Assembly: GCF_918797505.1 (NCBI RefSeq)
Contig: NC_092797.1
Coordinates: forward strand, 45,420,157-45,484,156
DNA length: 64,000 nucleotides
Direction of reading: 5' to 3'
DNA from: Bemisia tabaci
Lineage: Eukaryota; Arthropoda; Insecta; Hemiptera; Aleyrodidae
Position 1 is the first letter of the stretch. Every line of letters starts with the position of its first letter. Shown piece by piece: positions 11,678 to 22,059 of the stretch. Both the position numbers and the translations under genes were made by a program. The notes beneath the pieces are model-generated. The model was not told the origin of the DNA, did not search any database, and saw nothing but the letters and a program-made list of their open reading frames with translations.

Positions 11678-11733
11678 AGAAAAACAGTGTAATAGAGATA
11701 CGTGGTGTCGCACTTCGACCATTGCGATATGAA
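11231..11733. mobile_element. MITE with ATGCGAAACCACGTATCT end, interrupted by a second MITE
   Basis: The left part (11231-11353) starts TGCGAAACCACGTATCTTTG and runs GACGTTGTAGACTTTCTGTC. The right part (11587-11733) resumes with GTTAGCAGCAAAGTTG and ends AGAGATACGTGGTGTCGCAC, the inverted partner. The uninterrupted relative near 41610-41870 has the left and right parts joined in one piece, which shows that 11354-11586 is an insertion. A run of about 30 A lies at 11645-11676. Confidence 0.75.
11354..11586. mobile_element. CACTGG-end MITE, copy 1, nested inside another MITE
   Basis: Terminal inverted repeats CGCTGGAAAG ... CTTTTTTCCC-type with GGATCCAGAGTTCAG on the left and CTGGACTCTGGATCC on the right. 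The interior carries the diagnostic TTTGATTCAAGCAAAAATC segment shared with copies at 21825-22059 and 24908-25139. The bases ATGCG lie at both junctions and may be the target duplication. Non-coding. Confidence 0.75.
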
Positions 11734-12529
11734 ATATTGAGCTTTTTGTTTCGAATAATCAAATTTCAGATAAGGTAAATATTGTTTTCACTAAGGCTTA
11801 GTATTTTTTACCAAAACTTCTGTTGTCTGATCGAAAGTTCGGTTTGCGTGGCTGAAAACGGTCTAACAGTGCTCCATATGATTTGAGGCTCAGTATTTGG
11901 AATCGGCAATTCAGTTTTCATGAAGAAGAATGGTGAGTATAATAAAATGTTTTAGTTCTTTCTCGTGGTAAACTTTCTTTCATGTTTAATCGTGTTTACC
12001 TCAGCTGTTTTCATTGGTAATGTATGGTCAAAGACTTGGAGACCTTGGAAAACTTTCTTAAACTAGCAGTTCCAACGTCAAAATTATTGTTCTTTACTCA
12101 CAAAAAAGCAACACTGCTTTTTGAAGGACGGGGGCACAAAACCCTCTCAGGAAAAAGCTACCGCTACAACTATTAAGCAGTTATCTGAGTACCTCAGTAC
12201 ATCCTTATTGAGGACAATAATTAATGTCGTAAGCACAGTACAAAAAAGAAAAAAGAACGTGGAAGGTACTTAAGGCAGGAGCATGAAGACATAAAGGGGT
12301 AATGATGGCCTAATTAGCCACAGAAGATGAGCTCATTAAACCAAAAACTGTCCGGGCGAAGCGGCACTGCCCAAAACCCTGGAGTTCAGAGGATTCTGAC
12401 CGGAGATAACAGGATATGCCTCAAAATCGGTTTCGTTGATAACAAGCACCGGCAAAGAGGCCACATACACTCACACAGAGTGTAACAATGTGAGGTAGAT
12501 TACCTTATTTCACCTCATCACTCACTTTC
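11734..12529. other. Intergenic DNA, no gene seen
   Basis: About 800 bp. The sequence is ordinary AT-rich DNA with no open frame of note and no clear inverted ends. Confidence 0.35.
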
Positions 12530-13114
12530 AGTTCAAAGATATTCTCTTTATTAAGCGTACATAAACGCGAAGCAACTATTCGATCACCGGTGCCGTGTGG
12601 CATAGTATCACTCGAAATTGAAGGCGAACTAATCGCGCCAACTCACGCAGCACACTCTTGCATTGTTTTTTTTTTTTTTTATTAAAGCATGACCTGAGTT
12701 GCAGTCATTGCATATATTTCTAAAGTCGGCTAATGGCTCAACTTTTTTTTCGCATTATGAGTGGCCGAAAACCGGAAAAACTTGTTGTCTCACTAAGCAA
12801 TATTGTTACAACGATTGAAGTCGCTGGATTCAGAGGAACAACTATGAAAGTGAATGCTTTCTTTGATTCGCGTACATGGACGCGATGCAACTATTCGGCC
12901 ACCTGTGTATGGCACAGTATCTCTCAAAATTGAATGCGAACTGACCGCGACAACTCACTTGGCAATTCCTACAACGATTAAAGTCACTGGATTTAAAGGA
13001 AGGCCTATGGAAATGAATGCGCTCTTCTACAGAGATTCCTCCGAGTTCATTGTGCCTGACGTGAGAGGATTGGTCTCAAGAAAGACAAAATTGAAAAATG
13101 TATGCAGGCGCTGA
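12530..13114 (+). pseudogene. Coding-like tandem repeat (~160-bp unit), unidentified decayed gene or element
   Basis: The phrase GCAACTATTCG recurs at about 12566 and 12888 (two periods), and ACAACGATT-AAGTC-CTGGATT recurs at about 12809 and 12969, giving a period near 160 bp. Read in the + frames, the units encode VAGFRGTTMKVNAFFDS and VTGFKGRPMEMNALF, followed in the last by PPVYGTVSLKIECELTATTH-like sequence. The frames shift between units, and the first unit (12530-12660) is broken by stops. The FFDS piece faintly recalls the DSG/DTG motif of retroelement aspartic proteases, but the catalytic Gly is absent and the call is weak. I do not recognise the family. Confidence 0.35.
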
Positions 13115-13526
13115 CTTTCCATGAGATATTAATAGGCACAGATAATAATACTTGTACCTAAACTTTATCGATTCTTGATAAATAAGTATCGATAGCCATA
13201 AACATTGCAACCTTCCGATAATATAAATGTGTAAAAACTGTGTTAAAAAAAGTAGTATATCAGCCCTGATAAGATATCAGAGCAAGAACGCATGCAGAAC
13301 AAATAAGTGCTGTCATGTTAAAGCTGCTGATGAAGTTTTGATTGAGGCTTTTGTTAAAAAAGAGTTAGTCTTCCTCTGTTATCTCTGTGGGAATAAACTG
13401 TTGGCAAAAATGCAAAATATATAGCTTCCTGACAAATTTTCCAACCCGGCTTAATGAAGAGCCAAAAATCACCAGTTCACTCACTGGAACAGCGTTTGGT
13501 CTGTATCTCAAGGCGGTGCGCGCTGT

Positions 13527-13620
13527 AAGTAAAGTCAGAACGCCTTCAAATTTTCCTATATGCAACACGGACAATCAATGAGCACGAATAGTTGTATCAA
13601 GGGTTCAAGGCGTTATTATC
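13527..13620 (+). repeat. Short dispersed repeat also found at 31.1 kb
   Basis: ACGCCTTCAAATTTTCCTAT followed by TGCAACACG and GAGCACGAATAGTTG matches the paired segments at 31088-31150 and 31205-31240 (CCTTCAATTTT-GAA-ATGCAACACGCA, then ACACGAATAGTTGCATCA and AAGGCGTTA). It ends just before the LINE reverse transcriptase fragment and is probably one end of a MITE. Confidence 0.55.
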
Positions 13621-13669
13621 ATATTAACATTGTATTCATCTTTTCCATTCCTTTAAAACTTCTTCCAGG

Positions 13670-14480
13670 TCCACTGGGCGTGCCGCTACGTGAAGATGGC
13701 ACCCTTTATACTCTGTGCTTTGCTGATGATCAGGTGGTAATAGCTCAGGACGAAGAAAATGCGAATTACATGACGCGGAAGCTAGTGGAAGTATACCGAA
13801 AGTGGGGAATGGAAGTAAATGTGGTTAAGATGGAGAAGTTGGTTATCGGTGGTGTTCAGCAAAGCATTGAACTGGAGGATGGTCGGAAAATTCAGGACTG
13901 TGAAGAGTATAAATATCTAGGAGTTTGGTTAACTAAGGACGGAAATTTGGATCGGGCTATTAAAGATCGGAATGTGCAAGGCAGGAAAGCTATCGCGATG
14001 CTAAATGGGGTTCTCTGGGACCAGAGTATCTCCAAGGAGACCAAAAGAAAAATTTACAACGTCATCGTGAAGAGTATCGTAACTTACGGGAGTGAGGTCT
14101 GGCAACTCAAGAAAAGAACTGAAGACATGCTTAGGGCAACTGAGATGGACTTTTGGCGGAGGTCTGCTGGCATCTCAAGAAGAGAGCGTATCCGCAATGT
14201 AAAAGTACGCGAGATCATGGGTGTGGAGAAGGACATCGTGCACGATATCAGGTCCAAGCAGTTGGTTTGGTATGGACATGTGCGAAGGATGGCAAACGAC
14301 CGGTTGCCCAAGCAGGTCTTCGATTGGGTTCCTCCCGGAAGGCGACGGCGTGGACGTCCTGTGAAAGGTTGGCGACAAGGGGTGGAGGAGGAGATCAGAA
14401 GGTGCCAATTGCCTGATGATCTCTGGGAGGATAGGGGGCAATGGCGATTGGGCGTCGCAGAGCGCGAGGCGGCGCTATAA
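13670..14480 (+). pseudogene. LINE (non-LTR retrotransposon) reverse transcriptase, 5'-truncated
   Basis: An open frame of about 270 codons starts inside the polymerase domain at GPLGVPLREDGTLY and reaches the catalytic LCFADDQVVIA box (FADD). It continues with the EEYKYLGVWLTKDGNLD thumb-type motif and TYGSEVWQLKK, then the C-terminal WYGHVRRMANDRLPKQVFDW and GRRRRGRP segments typical of insect LINE-encoded endonuclease-reverse transcriptases. Endonuclease and fingers are missing, so it is a 5'-truncated copy, the normal product of aborted target-primed reverse transcription. The frame itself is uninterrupted, which suggests a fairly young insertion. The related tail at 62.5 kb shares the LPDDLWEDR-RW-VAER ending. 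Enzymatically it cannot be autonomous. Confidence 0.85.
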
Positions 14481-14565
14481 AAGCGACTTTATGTATGTAC
14501 ATTGTATTCAACATAAAAAATGCTGCGACTACGAACGTAACTCATTTTAAGGCAAGCGTCTGGAA

Positions 14566-14995
14566 GTTGGATAAGGAGGAGGAGGAAGAAGAAGAAAATG
14601 GAGATAAAGATAACGACAACTGTAATGAAAAATAGATTCTAATGTGTGGAGGAAAGAAGACGAAGAAACAGAAAGAAAGATATTTATAAGAAAGGGAGAA
14701 AGAGGGGAAGAAGGAAAAGAACAAACAGTCTGTGGAGAATGAAGTAAAAAAAGGAAAAAGGAAGAACGAAAATAGGAAAAAAAGAAGAGGCGGAGGAAGG
14801 AGAAGAGTAGGAGGAAGAAGAAGAGTAGGAGGAAGAATAAGAGGAGGAGGAAGAAGGAGAGAAGGAGGAAGAAAAAGAGGAGGAGGAAGAAGAGTAGGAG
14901 GGAGAAGAAGAGGAGGAGGAAGCAGAAGAGGAGGAGGAAGAAGAAGAAGAGGAGGAGGAGGAGGAGGAGGAAGAAGAAGAAGACTATTCCAAAGA
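14566..14995 (+). repeat. Polypurine (GGA/GAA)n microsatellite
   Basis: About 430 bp that is almost pure purine on the + strand, dominated by GGAGGA and GAAGAA units with occasional TA interruptions. It begins about 90 bases after the LINE stop codon. The Arg/Gly-rich open frame across 14732-15001 is a by-product of the repeat. Mirror-symmetric polypurine of this kind can adopt triplex DNA. Confidence 0.9.
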
Positions 14996-15059
14996 TCTTA
15001 AGCAGAAGATGGAGAAAAAGAAGAAAATCTCAAGTGGAAAGCCATCAAAAATTACTAAA

Positions 15060-15800
15060 TAAAGGATTTAGAGGCATTTTGGAGAACCCACGTCAGGCGC
15101 ACCACGCGAGTACGTGCTTTCGGTGCCCCAACTTCCACGGCGAACCTGGAAGTAGTTTGGTGCTTTCTTAACATATCCACAAAAAACGCCGCTGCTTTCA
15201 GACGGAAACTTTCCTGGTCCCTCGCTGGCGTGAAAAGCCTCCTCTGGGGCCAGTATCCACGTGGCGTCATGTATGACGTAACCCGAGTCTGCGGGTAGCG
15301 TGGCGGACAGCACCACTGATAGCAGGCCGTTACTCCGCAGATAAGACAGGGCGCACGCGTCTCCGGATCATTCAACGCGGCGACAATGAGCAATGAGCCA
15401 TCTGTCTTTGCGCCCCCCCCCCTTCCCCGCGGTGTGCCCCCGTCCAGCGTGGCCCCCACCCCCCACCCCCGTCCCCGGTCGAGCGGCGCGAGCTTGGGCC
15501 AAAGGTGGCTCATTTGTATCCGAGCGATGACAGGTATCGTACCCGTCAGTCTGTGCGGTGTGTCGCGGTTAGGGCTCGCGCGATCTGCTCGCGATTCGCA
15601 GTGCCCGCTCGCGCGAGTGCTCGAGTTCCCGGCCGGCGCCCGCGGTGTCGGTGTGATACGGATGCGGACTTTTTCGAGGGGCCGAAGTCGCGATACCGCG
15701 GTCGCGTCAGGCGTTCCCTCGCGGATTCGTTCGGTCCTTGTTACGAAACGTTTTGTGGAAAGACGATGCTGCAGGGATTCTATGTGTGCATGTAGTTCGA
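15060..15800. promoter_or_regulatory. CpG-rich island, possible promoter or 5' exon
   Basis: Sequence from about 15060 to 15800 is rich in CG dinucleotides (for example CGCGCGATCTGCTCGCGATT near 15577-15596), unlike the flanking AT-rich DNA. Open frames occur on both strands across it (15055-15906 and 15386-15934) and mirror each other, as expected for stop-poor GC-rich DNA. No splice-consistent coding exon or known protein is visible. It may be a promoter with a non-coding first exon. Confidence 0.35.
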
Positions 15801-16559
15801 GGCTAAGTTTCAAACCTCTTTGGGTGGAAGGAGGCGGGGGGGGGGGGGCTTTTCTTAAAGCGCATGAAAACCTTTCAAAAGTTGCCCTTTTTTGTAATAG
15901 ACCCAAGACATCGATTGAAGTATGGTTGAAATGAAACCTCGTGACTTAGAAGGCATTTATTGTAATTTTTTGCTTAAGTCCAAATCCGGTTTGGGGCCGT
16001 TCAGGTATTACGTAAGGCATTTTTGGCCAGCTTTTTGACCAGCTCCTTTCTCCCTCCCTGTACAGGACAGCCGTGAGAGATCCTTTTAGCAGCCCCACCC
16101 CCTTTTGAACTACCTAAGACCTGCTTTATTCTCTCCCCATTTTTTATAAAACAATAGAAAATGTATGATAAATTACTGGAAAAAACATCCCTTCGAAAGA
16201 TATTACATTTATGTCTCTTAAATTGAGATGGTCTCCCAAAATTGGAATTGCGTCTACCCCCCTTCATCAGACCTGGTAACGCTGGTTTGGAACCTGAGCC
16301 CCCCCCCTCATCAAGTGACCCACGCGTAAGGTACTTAAAAGCCCCCCGTTTGCTATGGCGCGATGCAAATCTACATTTTTAGCACAAACCTAGGTTTTGT
16401 TTTTCAGCGCAGAACAATATAGACTTGGCAATTTGGTGTCACCAAAACTAGCTTTGAGCTCAAGGAAAATTTTTTACCGGAGTTTTGTCACAGGTATCAT
16501 ATGGTTTCATTTTATCAAATGTCGATGGGGTTTTTAGCTTCCCACAAGATGGTATTTTT

Positions 16560-16713
16560 CCCAAAAACAATATTTTTAAAAATCGATTTTCTGGCATTTC
16601 ATCGTTTACGTGCCTTTGGCAAGTAAATATTTAGTTTTATATATGTCTCAGGGAATCAGCAATCACCGAGAACTGTAAGCGATATGCGTGTTACCTCGTC
16701 AGTACCCAGTCAG
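16560..16713 (+). repeat. Direct copy of an internal palindrome segment
   Basis: The end of this segment, AGCGATATGCGTGTTACCTC, also occurs at about 17091-17111 inside the left arm of the adjoining palindrome, and the preceding CAATCAGCAATCA-CGAGAA and TTTCTGGCATT also match. It is an extra arm fragment placed directly outside the foldback element. Confidence 0.7.
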
Positions 16714-18549
16714 TACTACCATGCTTCACTCACCAACATAATCGTTTTTAGTGGGGTTGTAAGCAGAACTTATATTCTGAGACGGATTATGATTATTTCC
16801 GGGACTCGAATCATCGGCATTTTTTCTACCCGCGCGTTAAAGTCTCCAAACCACCGCATTTAATCTTTTATGTTCTCATTCATTGTAAGGCATGTAGGGA
16901 CTCTCATTACGTATGAGACCATCATTATAGAGCCTTTAGCCCCACAGGTGCCAAAAATATAAGCTTCTACTTGAGAACTATAGAATATTTTTTCTATCGA
17001 CTTTCTGGCATTGTATCGTTTTCGTGGTTTTTACAAGTGAACATATTTTTCTATAAATGTCTTAGGCAATCAGCAATCATCGAGAATTGCAAGCGATATG
17101 CGTGTTACCTCGTCAAATTGCGAACACTCAAATTGACGTGGCAACAGTTTCATTGATGAAGCACGAGCTCGGCTTGGCGCGCCTTCAAATCCTGTGATAC
17201 TCTCCGCATTGCCTTGGAGTTAGTTTAGTTGCGTGACCAAACCAAACCCAACTACGGTCTCTGATCTCACTGCAAGCACCCAAGAATGTGCTGGCTGGTA
17301 CGATGCATTCAAACAAAGAAAAAGGCCAGGGTCCAGGGGTTTAGGTCAGTTTTTTATTCAACCAAAGTAGATTTTAATTTGATCGAGATTACTGAGTGCC
17401 TGGGACATAAATACTCCCAACGTTCTCTGAAATTAACAAAAATGCCAAATCATGTTGTTTTCTTTTGGCAAATCAGATAATTGTTGTGTCCAGTACCTCA
17501 ATCTGGAGCACTCGGCGAACATCGTTTCCATCCTCCAAACCATGTAACAACTACAAAATCGAGGTGGTGAACAGTTAGATACAATGTAATCGTACATATG
17601 GAGTAAAAGGCAGAATATTTGGGTGCAGATATTTTAGAGAAAAAATAATTAAATAGTTTGGAGGATGGAAACGATGTGCGCCGAGTGATCAACATTGAGG
17701 GACAGGACACAACAATTTTCTGATTTGCCAAAAGAAAATAACATGATTTGGCTTTTTTGTTAATTTCAGAGAACATTGGGAGTATTTATGTCCCGGGCAC
17801 TCAGTGATCTCGATCACATTAAAATCTACTTTGGTTGAATAAAAAAACTGTAAAAGCTCAAAAGTAAAGAAACAAAACAAAAAGTCATCATTACTATTAT
17901 TTTTCTTGGAATTAAAACGGACCTTTTTCTTTGTTAGAACGCATCGTACCAGCCAGCACATTCTTGGGTGCTTGCAGTGATATCAGTGACCGCAGTTGGG
18001 TTTGGTTTGGTCACGCAACTAAACTAACTCCCAGGCAATGCGGAGAGTATCACAGGATTTGAAGGCGCGCCAAGCCGAGCTCGTGCTTCATCAATGAAAC
18101 CGTTGCTACGTCAATGTAAAAGTTGGCAATTTGACGAGGTAGCACGCATATCGCTTGCAATTCTCGGTGATTGCTGATTGCCTGAGACATAGAAATATTC
18201 GTTTACTTGTAAAAACCACGAAAACGATACAATGCCAGAAAATCTATAGAAAAAATATTCCATAGTTTCTCGAGTAGAAGCTTATATTTTTGGCACCTGT
18301 GGGGCTAAGGGCTCTATACGGGGCTAAGGGCTCTAAGGGGACGGTCTCATACGTAATGAGAGTCCCTACATGCCCTACAATGAATGAGAACATATAAGAT
18401 TAAATGCGGTAGTTTGGAGACTTTAACGCTCGGGTAGAAAAAATGCCGAAGACTCGAGCGCAGAAATTAGTTGTAGTCTGTCTCAAAATATAAGTTCTGC
18501 TTACAACCCCGCGAAAAACGATGATGTTGGTGAGTGAAGCATGGTAGTA
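16714..18549. mobile_element. Very large foldback/inverted-repeat element, ~1.8 kb
   Basis: The left arm 16714-17539 and right arm about 17656-18549 are reverse complements over more than 800 bp with a central loop of about 115 bp. Paired landmarks: TACTACCATGCTTCACTCAC (left, outer) with GTGAGTGAAGCATGGTAGTA (right, outer); AAGCTTCTACTTGAGAACTA with its partner near 18265; TTGTAAGCAGAACTTATATT with its partner near 18485; CATCGTTTCCATCCTCCAAA (left, inner) with TTTGGAGGATGGAAACGATG (right, inner). Small indels distinguish the arms: extra bases at 17840-17930 and a repeated GGGGCTAAGGGCTCTA at 18300-18340. No transposase is encoded. Confidence 0.85.
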
Positions 18550-18800
18550 TGCTGACGCCAACATGGAGACTTTAACGCGCGGGTAGAAAAAATGCCGAAG
18601 ACTCGAGCCCAGAAATCAGTTGTAGTCAGTCTCAAATATAAGTTTTGCTAACATCTCTACTATCAGCGACCATGTTGGTGAGTGAGACATGATAAAATGT
18701 TGACACCAACAAGGAGACTTTAACGCACGATTAGGAAAAACGCCGAGGACTCCTGCCCGAAAAACAGTTGTAGTCTGTCTCAAAATATAAGTTTTGCTAC
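18550..18800 (+). repeat. Extra tandem units of the foldback arm
   Basis: GGAGACTTTAACGC followed by AAAAA-GCCGA-GACTC and GTTGTAGTC-GTCTCAAA-ATAAGTTTTGCTA occurs at about 18566-18650 and again at about 18713-18800, extending the terminal part of the right arm at 18415-18500. Unit length is about 145 bp. The arm end has evidently been amplified in tandem. Confidence 0.75.
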
Positions 18801-18939
18801 TTTTCTGGCATTGAAAACTAAATATCAAATTTCTGTGAACTTTGACCTTCTGTTCCCTGTACGGTCATAAATAAGTCCAAGTCCTCGGAATTTTTTGGGC
18901 CACATATTTTCGAGCGAGGCAAGAGGCGCCTCAGTTCGA

Positions 18940-20064
18940 CTCGTTTGACCATCGACCATCCAAATTTCAACGCTGGACTGCTCCACGGCATGCCCTTGTC
19001 CTTGCCCCCCCTCCCCCTCCCCCCGAAGATGAGGACGCGTTCCCAGCGATAAAATCAGGGATAGGACTTCCTCGCGGACGGGAAACCAAGGGGCCAGATT
19101 TGATCTATATAATTCTTGGCGCATATGCAAGAGAACTAGGATCGCCAGATCATCAGGGCCCTTGCCCTCGGATGGCCGCCGTTTCGGTGGCATTCCCGCC
19201 AAATCTGGCAACCGCCGAGTGCACTCACACGAATGCACTCGAGCATCGCGGTGTGTGGCTGCGCATGCGCGCGCGCGGGAAGAAAGCGAGGAAAATGTGG
19301 AAGAAGAGTAACGTTGCCGGATTGGGCGGATTCTCGCGCTCGCGGCGAAGGTTCCACCGCGGGATTTGGCAAGGCGAAGGAGGTTGGTCGTGAAAAAAAG
19401 CGCGAGAGATGAGGAGGAGAGCATTTTAATAACCGGTTAGTTTGGTTTGGCTTCTTTTAGGCACATGTAGCGTCTTGCTCTCCGTCCAGGGGCCAGGGTT
19501 GCCGGTTGCGACGCCCGGGAGAGCCGGGTCCCCGCGCCGGTCGGGCGGGCGACGAGCTGGCAACGCGGCGCCGGGGTTTGGGGCGAGTGGCCTCACGCGA
19601 TCCCCCCCCCCCGCCCGTCTTCCCACCTCATCTTCGGAGTTACCTGTGCGAAGCAGAATCGTTGAGAATTTTTTCCTACCTGTGCGGTGCGCCGGGAGGT
19701 GAGGGGTAGCGCGGGGTCGCGGGGGGCGCGGGGCCGGTGGGAAGCAGCGTAGGGGAACGAAGAAGATATTCTGCCATTTTACATCCATAGTCTTTCTCTC
19801 GCTAACGTCGGTCACCCGCTCACATAGTTGCTTCGGCTCCTCGGTCTCTTGGGTCATGTGGTTCTTGGTTCGTTCCCGCCGCCTGCGCCATCGTGCCGGG
19901 GCCTGTTTTCGGCGTTCAGTTTCCCTGCCCGGGTCCAACCCCCCAAATTTCAGTGAAGTTCGTTTCGTCGATGCAAAGTCTGGACTTGGAGCCGCCGCAG
20001 CCGACCGCAGTGAGCACGGCTAGTTGTGTGTGTTGTTTTCCCGCTTCCTGGACCCAGAATCAGG
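18940..20064 (+). promoter_or_regulatory. CpG-rich region with candidate promoter and first exon
   Basis: About 1.1 kb of GC- and CpG-rich DNA stands out from both flanks. Open frames on both strands here (18825-19424, 19426-19938) are shadows of composition. At the + strand end an ATG at 19971 is followed by an in-frame stretch and a GTAAGC donor, described separately. An insect housekeeping-type promoter is the simplest reading, but no downstream coding exon was found to confirm it. Confidence 0.35.
19971..20064 (+). CDS. Candidate first coding exon, unidentified protein
   Basis: The ATG at 19971 opens MQSLDLEPPQPTAVSTASC and 12 further codons to CAGG|GTAAGC at 20064/20065, a good donor that would end the exon one base into a codon. 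Codon composition suits a coding exon and the setting is CpG-rich. The protein is not recognised, and I could not identify an acceptor that continues it. A non-coding exon or chance is possible. Confidence 0.25.
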
Positions 20065-21820
20065 GTAAGCTTCACTTCAACAATTCTTTTCGATTGTACC
20101 TCCGAGCTTTTTTTTTTTTTTGACTTCCGCATTTTTCGAAACTTCCTCGCGAATTTCAACCTCTTGAGGCGAGTGAGACTTAGCCGGTCTTTGCCGAATT
20201 CTTCGGGAGGCAAAGCCGCATTGAAAAAATTTTGACATCTTGAAGAAAAAAAAAACTTCCAATAACTTCTTAGAAAGAATTTACTCAACATAAAAATAAA
20301 AATAAAAAACTTTTCTTTGAAAAATAACTAGCTGTTTTAGAAGGAACCACATTTAATTTCAAACAAATTCATCACCTTAAATATTAATGGAAGATTTTTT
20401 TCGGTGCATTGTCTATTAAAACATACATTTTATGACTCCATCTCGTTTCACTATAGTGTAAAACAAAAATTATCCTTTTTGAGTACTGTTTCATTGTTGA
20501 GTGTCCTTCGCTACGCCGAAGAACATGCCGGCCGGCGCGGTACCCGGTCACTTCCTTTATGTCTTCTCTTTGGCGGCAAATCTGGATGAAGGTCAAATAT
20601 TCTCGAGGTCTCTTCATTGTGTGGCAATGCTCTTGCCTTTTCCACAGGGCTTCACTTCAAAGTCAATTTGCGGATTCTCGTGTATCAAGCATTTAAAATT
20701 TAATTTAAAATGGTGGACCTTGCCGAATGTTCTTGTAGTAAGCTTGGTTACCATACACATGTAGCTCCCGGTCAACCTCGTCGTTATTTAATTTTGGTGT
20801 GAGAGGTTTTTTATTATTTATCTATTTTATTTTTTTTTTAATTTGAATTATTATATATTAATCCACAACGACATAGTACCATAACAGTACCGCAACATTC
20901 ATTCATATCTTATACCAATCTCGAATCAAGGAATACGGTGTATTTCTCAAAGATTCTCGTCACTATGTATGCGAAGAATCAACATTTAGGTACCAGGATG
21001 TGACTATTTCAACGGATATTACTAGTAAGAAGCCTTACAGCGTGTTTCTTTTTGTCTCTAAATGCATAGCTTCAAACGTTCCTCTCATTTTCTTTCGGTA
21101 AAAATCTCAAACTCGATATATTTCCGTGAAATAGAAATTGAAAAATCTACCGGTTGTTGAAAAAGGTCCTCACTCTTTGAATACATATCAATGATACCGG
21201 GCTCACGAATTAAATAAGTGCATTTAGTTTTCAATCCATACGAAAGAGCCGAACATCTCATGGGTTTTTTCATAATCCCTGCTCAACATTGCATTGCGCG
21301 GCCCACGAGGTTCTCAAACTTCAAAAGCCCCTATTAGCATACGGTTTTTGTGGCATTCACGCGTTTCTCTTGGTAGCATGGGGAAGAAATCCACACGTGC
21401 TAAAAACAATGCCGACCCCTAGGGCTGCGAAACGGTGCATGCGGCGGTGGGAGCCGATTCTTTGAAATTTCCGTGGTTCTGCATCTGGCAATCTCCTTGT
21501 TCCTTTTCTTTTCACGCCCAAACGCCGTGCAAGAGCGATTTTCGGAATCTGCTTAGCCGAGTTTTCCCGCGAGAAACTGATCGATACCTGCCCGGCGCAT
21601 TGTAAACCTGCCGTACAAAAGGTTTACCTGCCGCCGCGCTGCGCGGCCGGTGAGCTCCGTCCTGCACGCTGCAGATTTTTGTCACGTGGTTGCCCACGTT
21701 TACCCTCGCGCTTGGAGCCTTGCCCTTTGTAAGACACACTCGGCTAAACTCGACCCCTAATTTCTCGTCTCCTTCCGCCGTTCTTAAGACGAGGGAACGT
21801 ACTTCCATGCCAACGTTGCA
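20065..21820. other. Intergenic or intronic DNA, no feature supported
   Basis: AT-rich with a GC-richer part at about 21300-21790. Short open frames on either strand have no family resemblance. If the candidate exon at 19971 is real, this would be its first intron. Confidence 0.35.
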
Positions 21821-21824
21821 AAAT

Positions 21825-22059
21825 CTCACTGGAAAAAAAGGTAGCTTGGATACAGAGTCGAGACTCATAATAATGTTGACGAAAAAAAAATTCTCTTGAT
21901 TCGATCAGATTTTTCCTTGAATCGAAGAACCTAGCCTCTTTAAGTAGGCGGATTTCCTTTTGATTCAAGCAAAAAGTCCGATTGAATCAAGAGTATTTTT
22001 TCTTGTTAATGTTTTTGAGAGTCTGGACTCTATATCCAAGCGACTGTTCTTTCCAGTGA
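21825..22059. mobile_element. CACTGG-end MITE, copy 2
   Basis: Starts CACTGGAAAAAAAGGTAGCT and ends GACTGTTCTTTCCAGTG. Interior TTTTGATTCAAGCAAAAAGT and the GAGTCTGGACTCTATATCC segment pair with the left-hand GGATACAGAGTCGAGACTC. Its length of 235 bp matches copies 1 and 3. Confidence 0.8.

Noticed and set aside
11509..11778. Open frames with poly-Lys or poly-Phe
   Set aside because: They arise from the A-tract at 11645-11676 inside a MITE.
14732..15001. Open frame rich in Arg and Gly
   Set aside because: It is produced entirely by the (GGA/GAA)n tract; the unit repeats explain every codon.
15055..15934. Long overlapping open frames on both strands (up to 283 codons)
   Set aside because: They lie opposite each other in CpG-rich, stop-poor DNA, have low-complexity composition and match no family; a promoter-type island explains them.
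18825..19938. Open frames of 170-199 codons on the - strand
   Set aside because: Same reason: CpG-rich composition, Arg/Ser/Pro-rich, mirrored by + strand frames and no splice or domain support.
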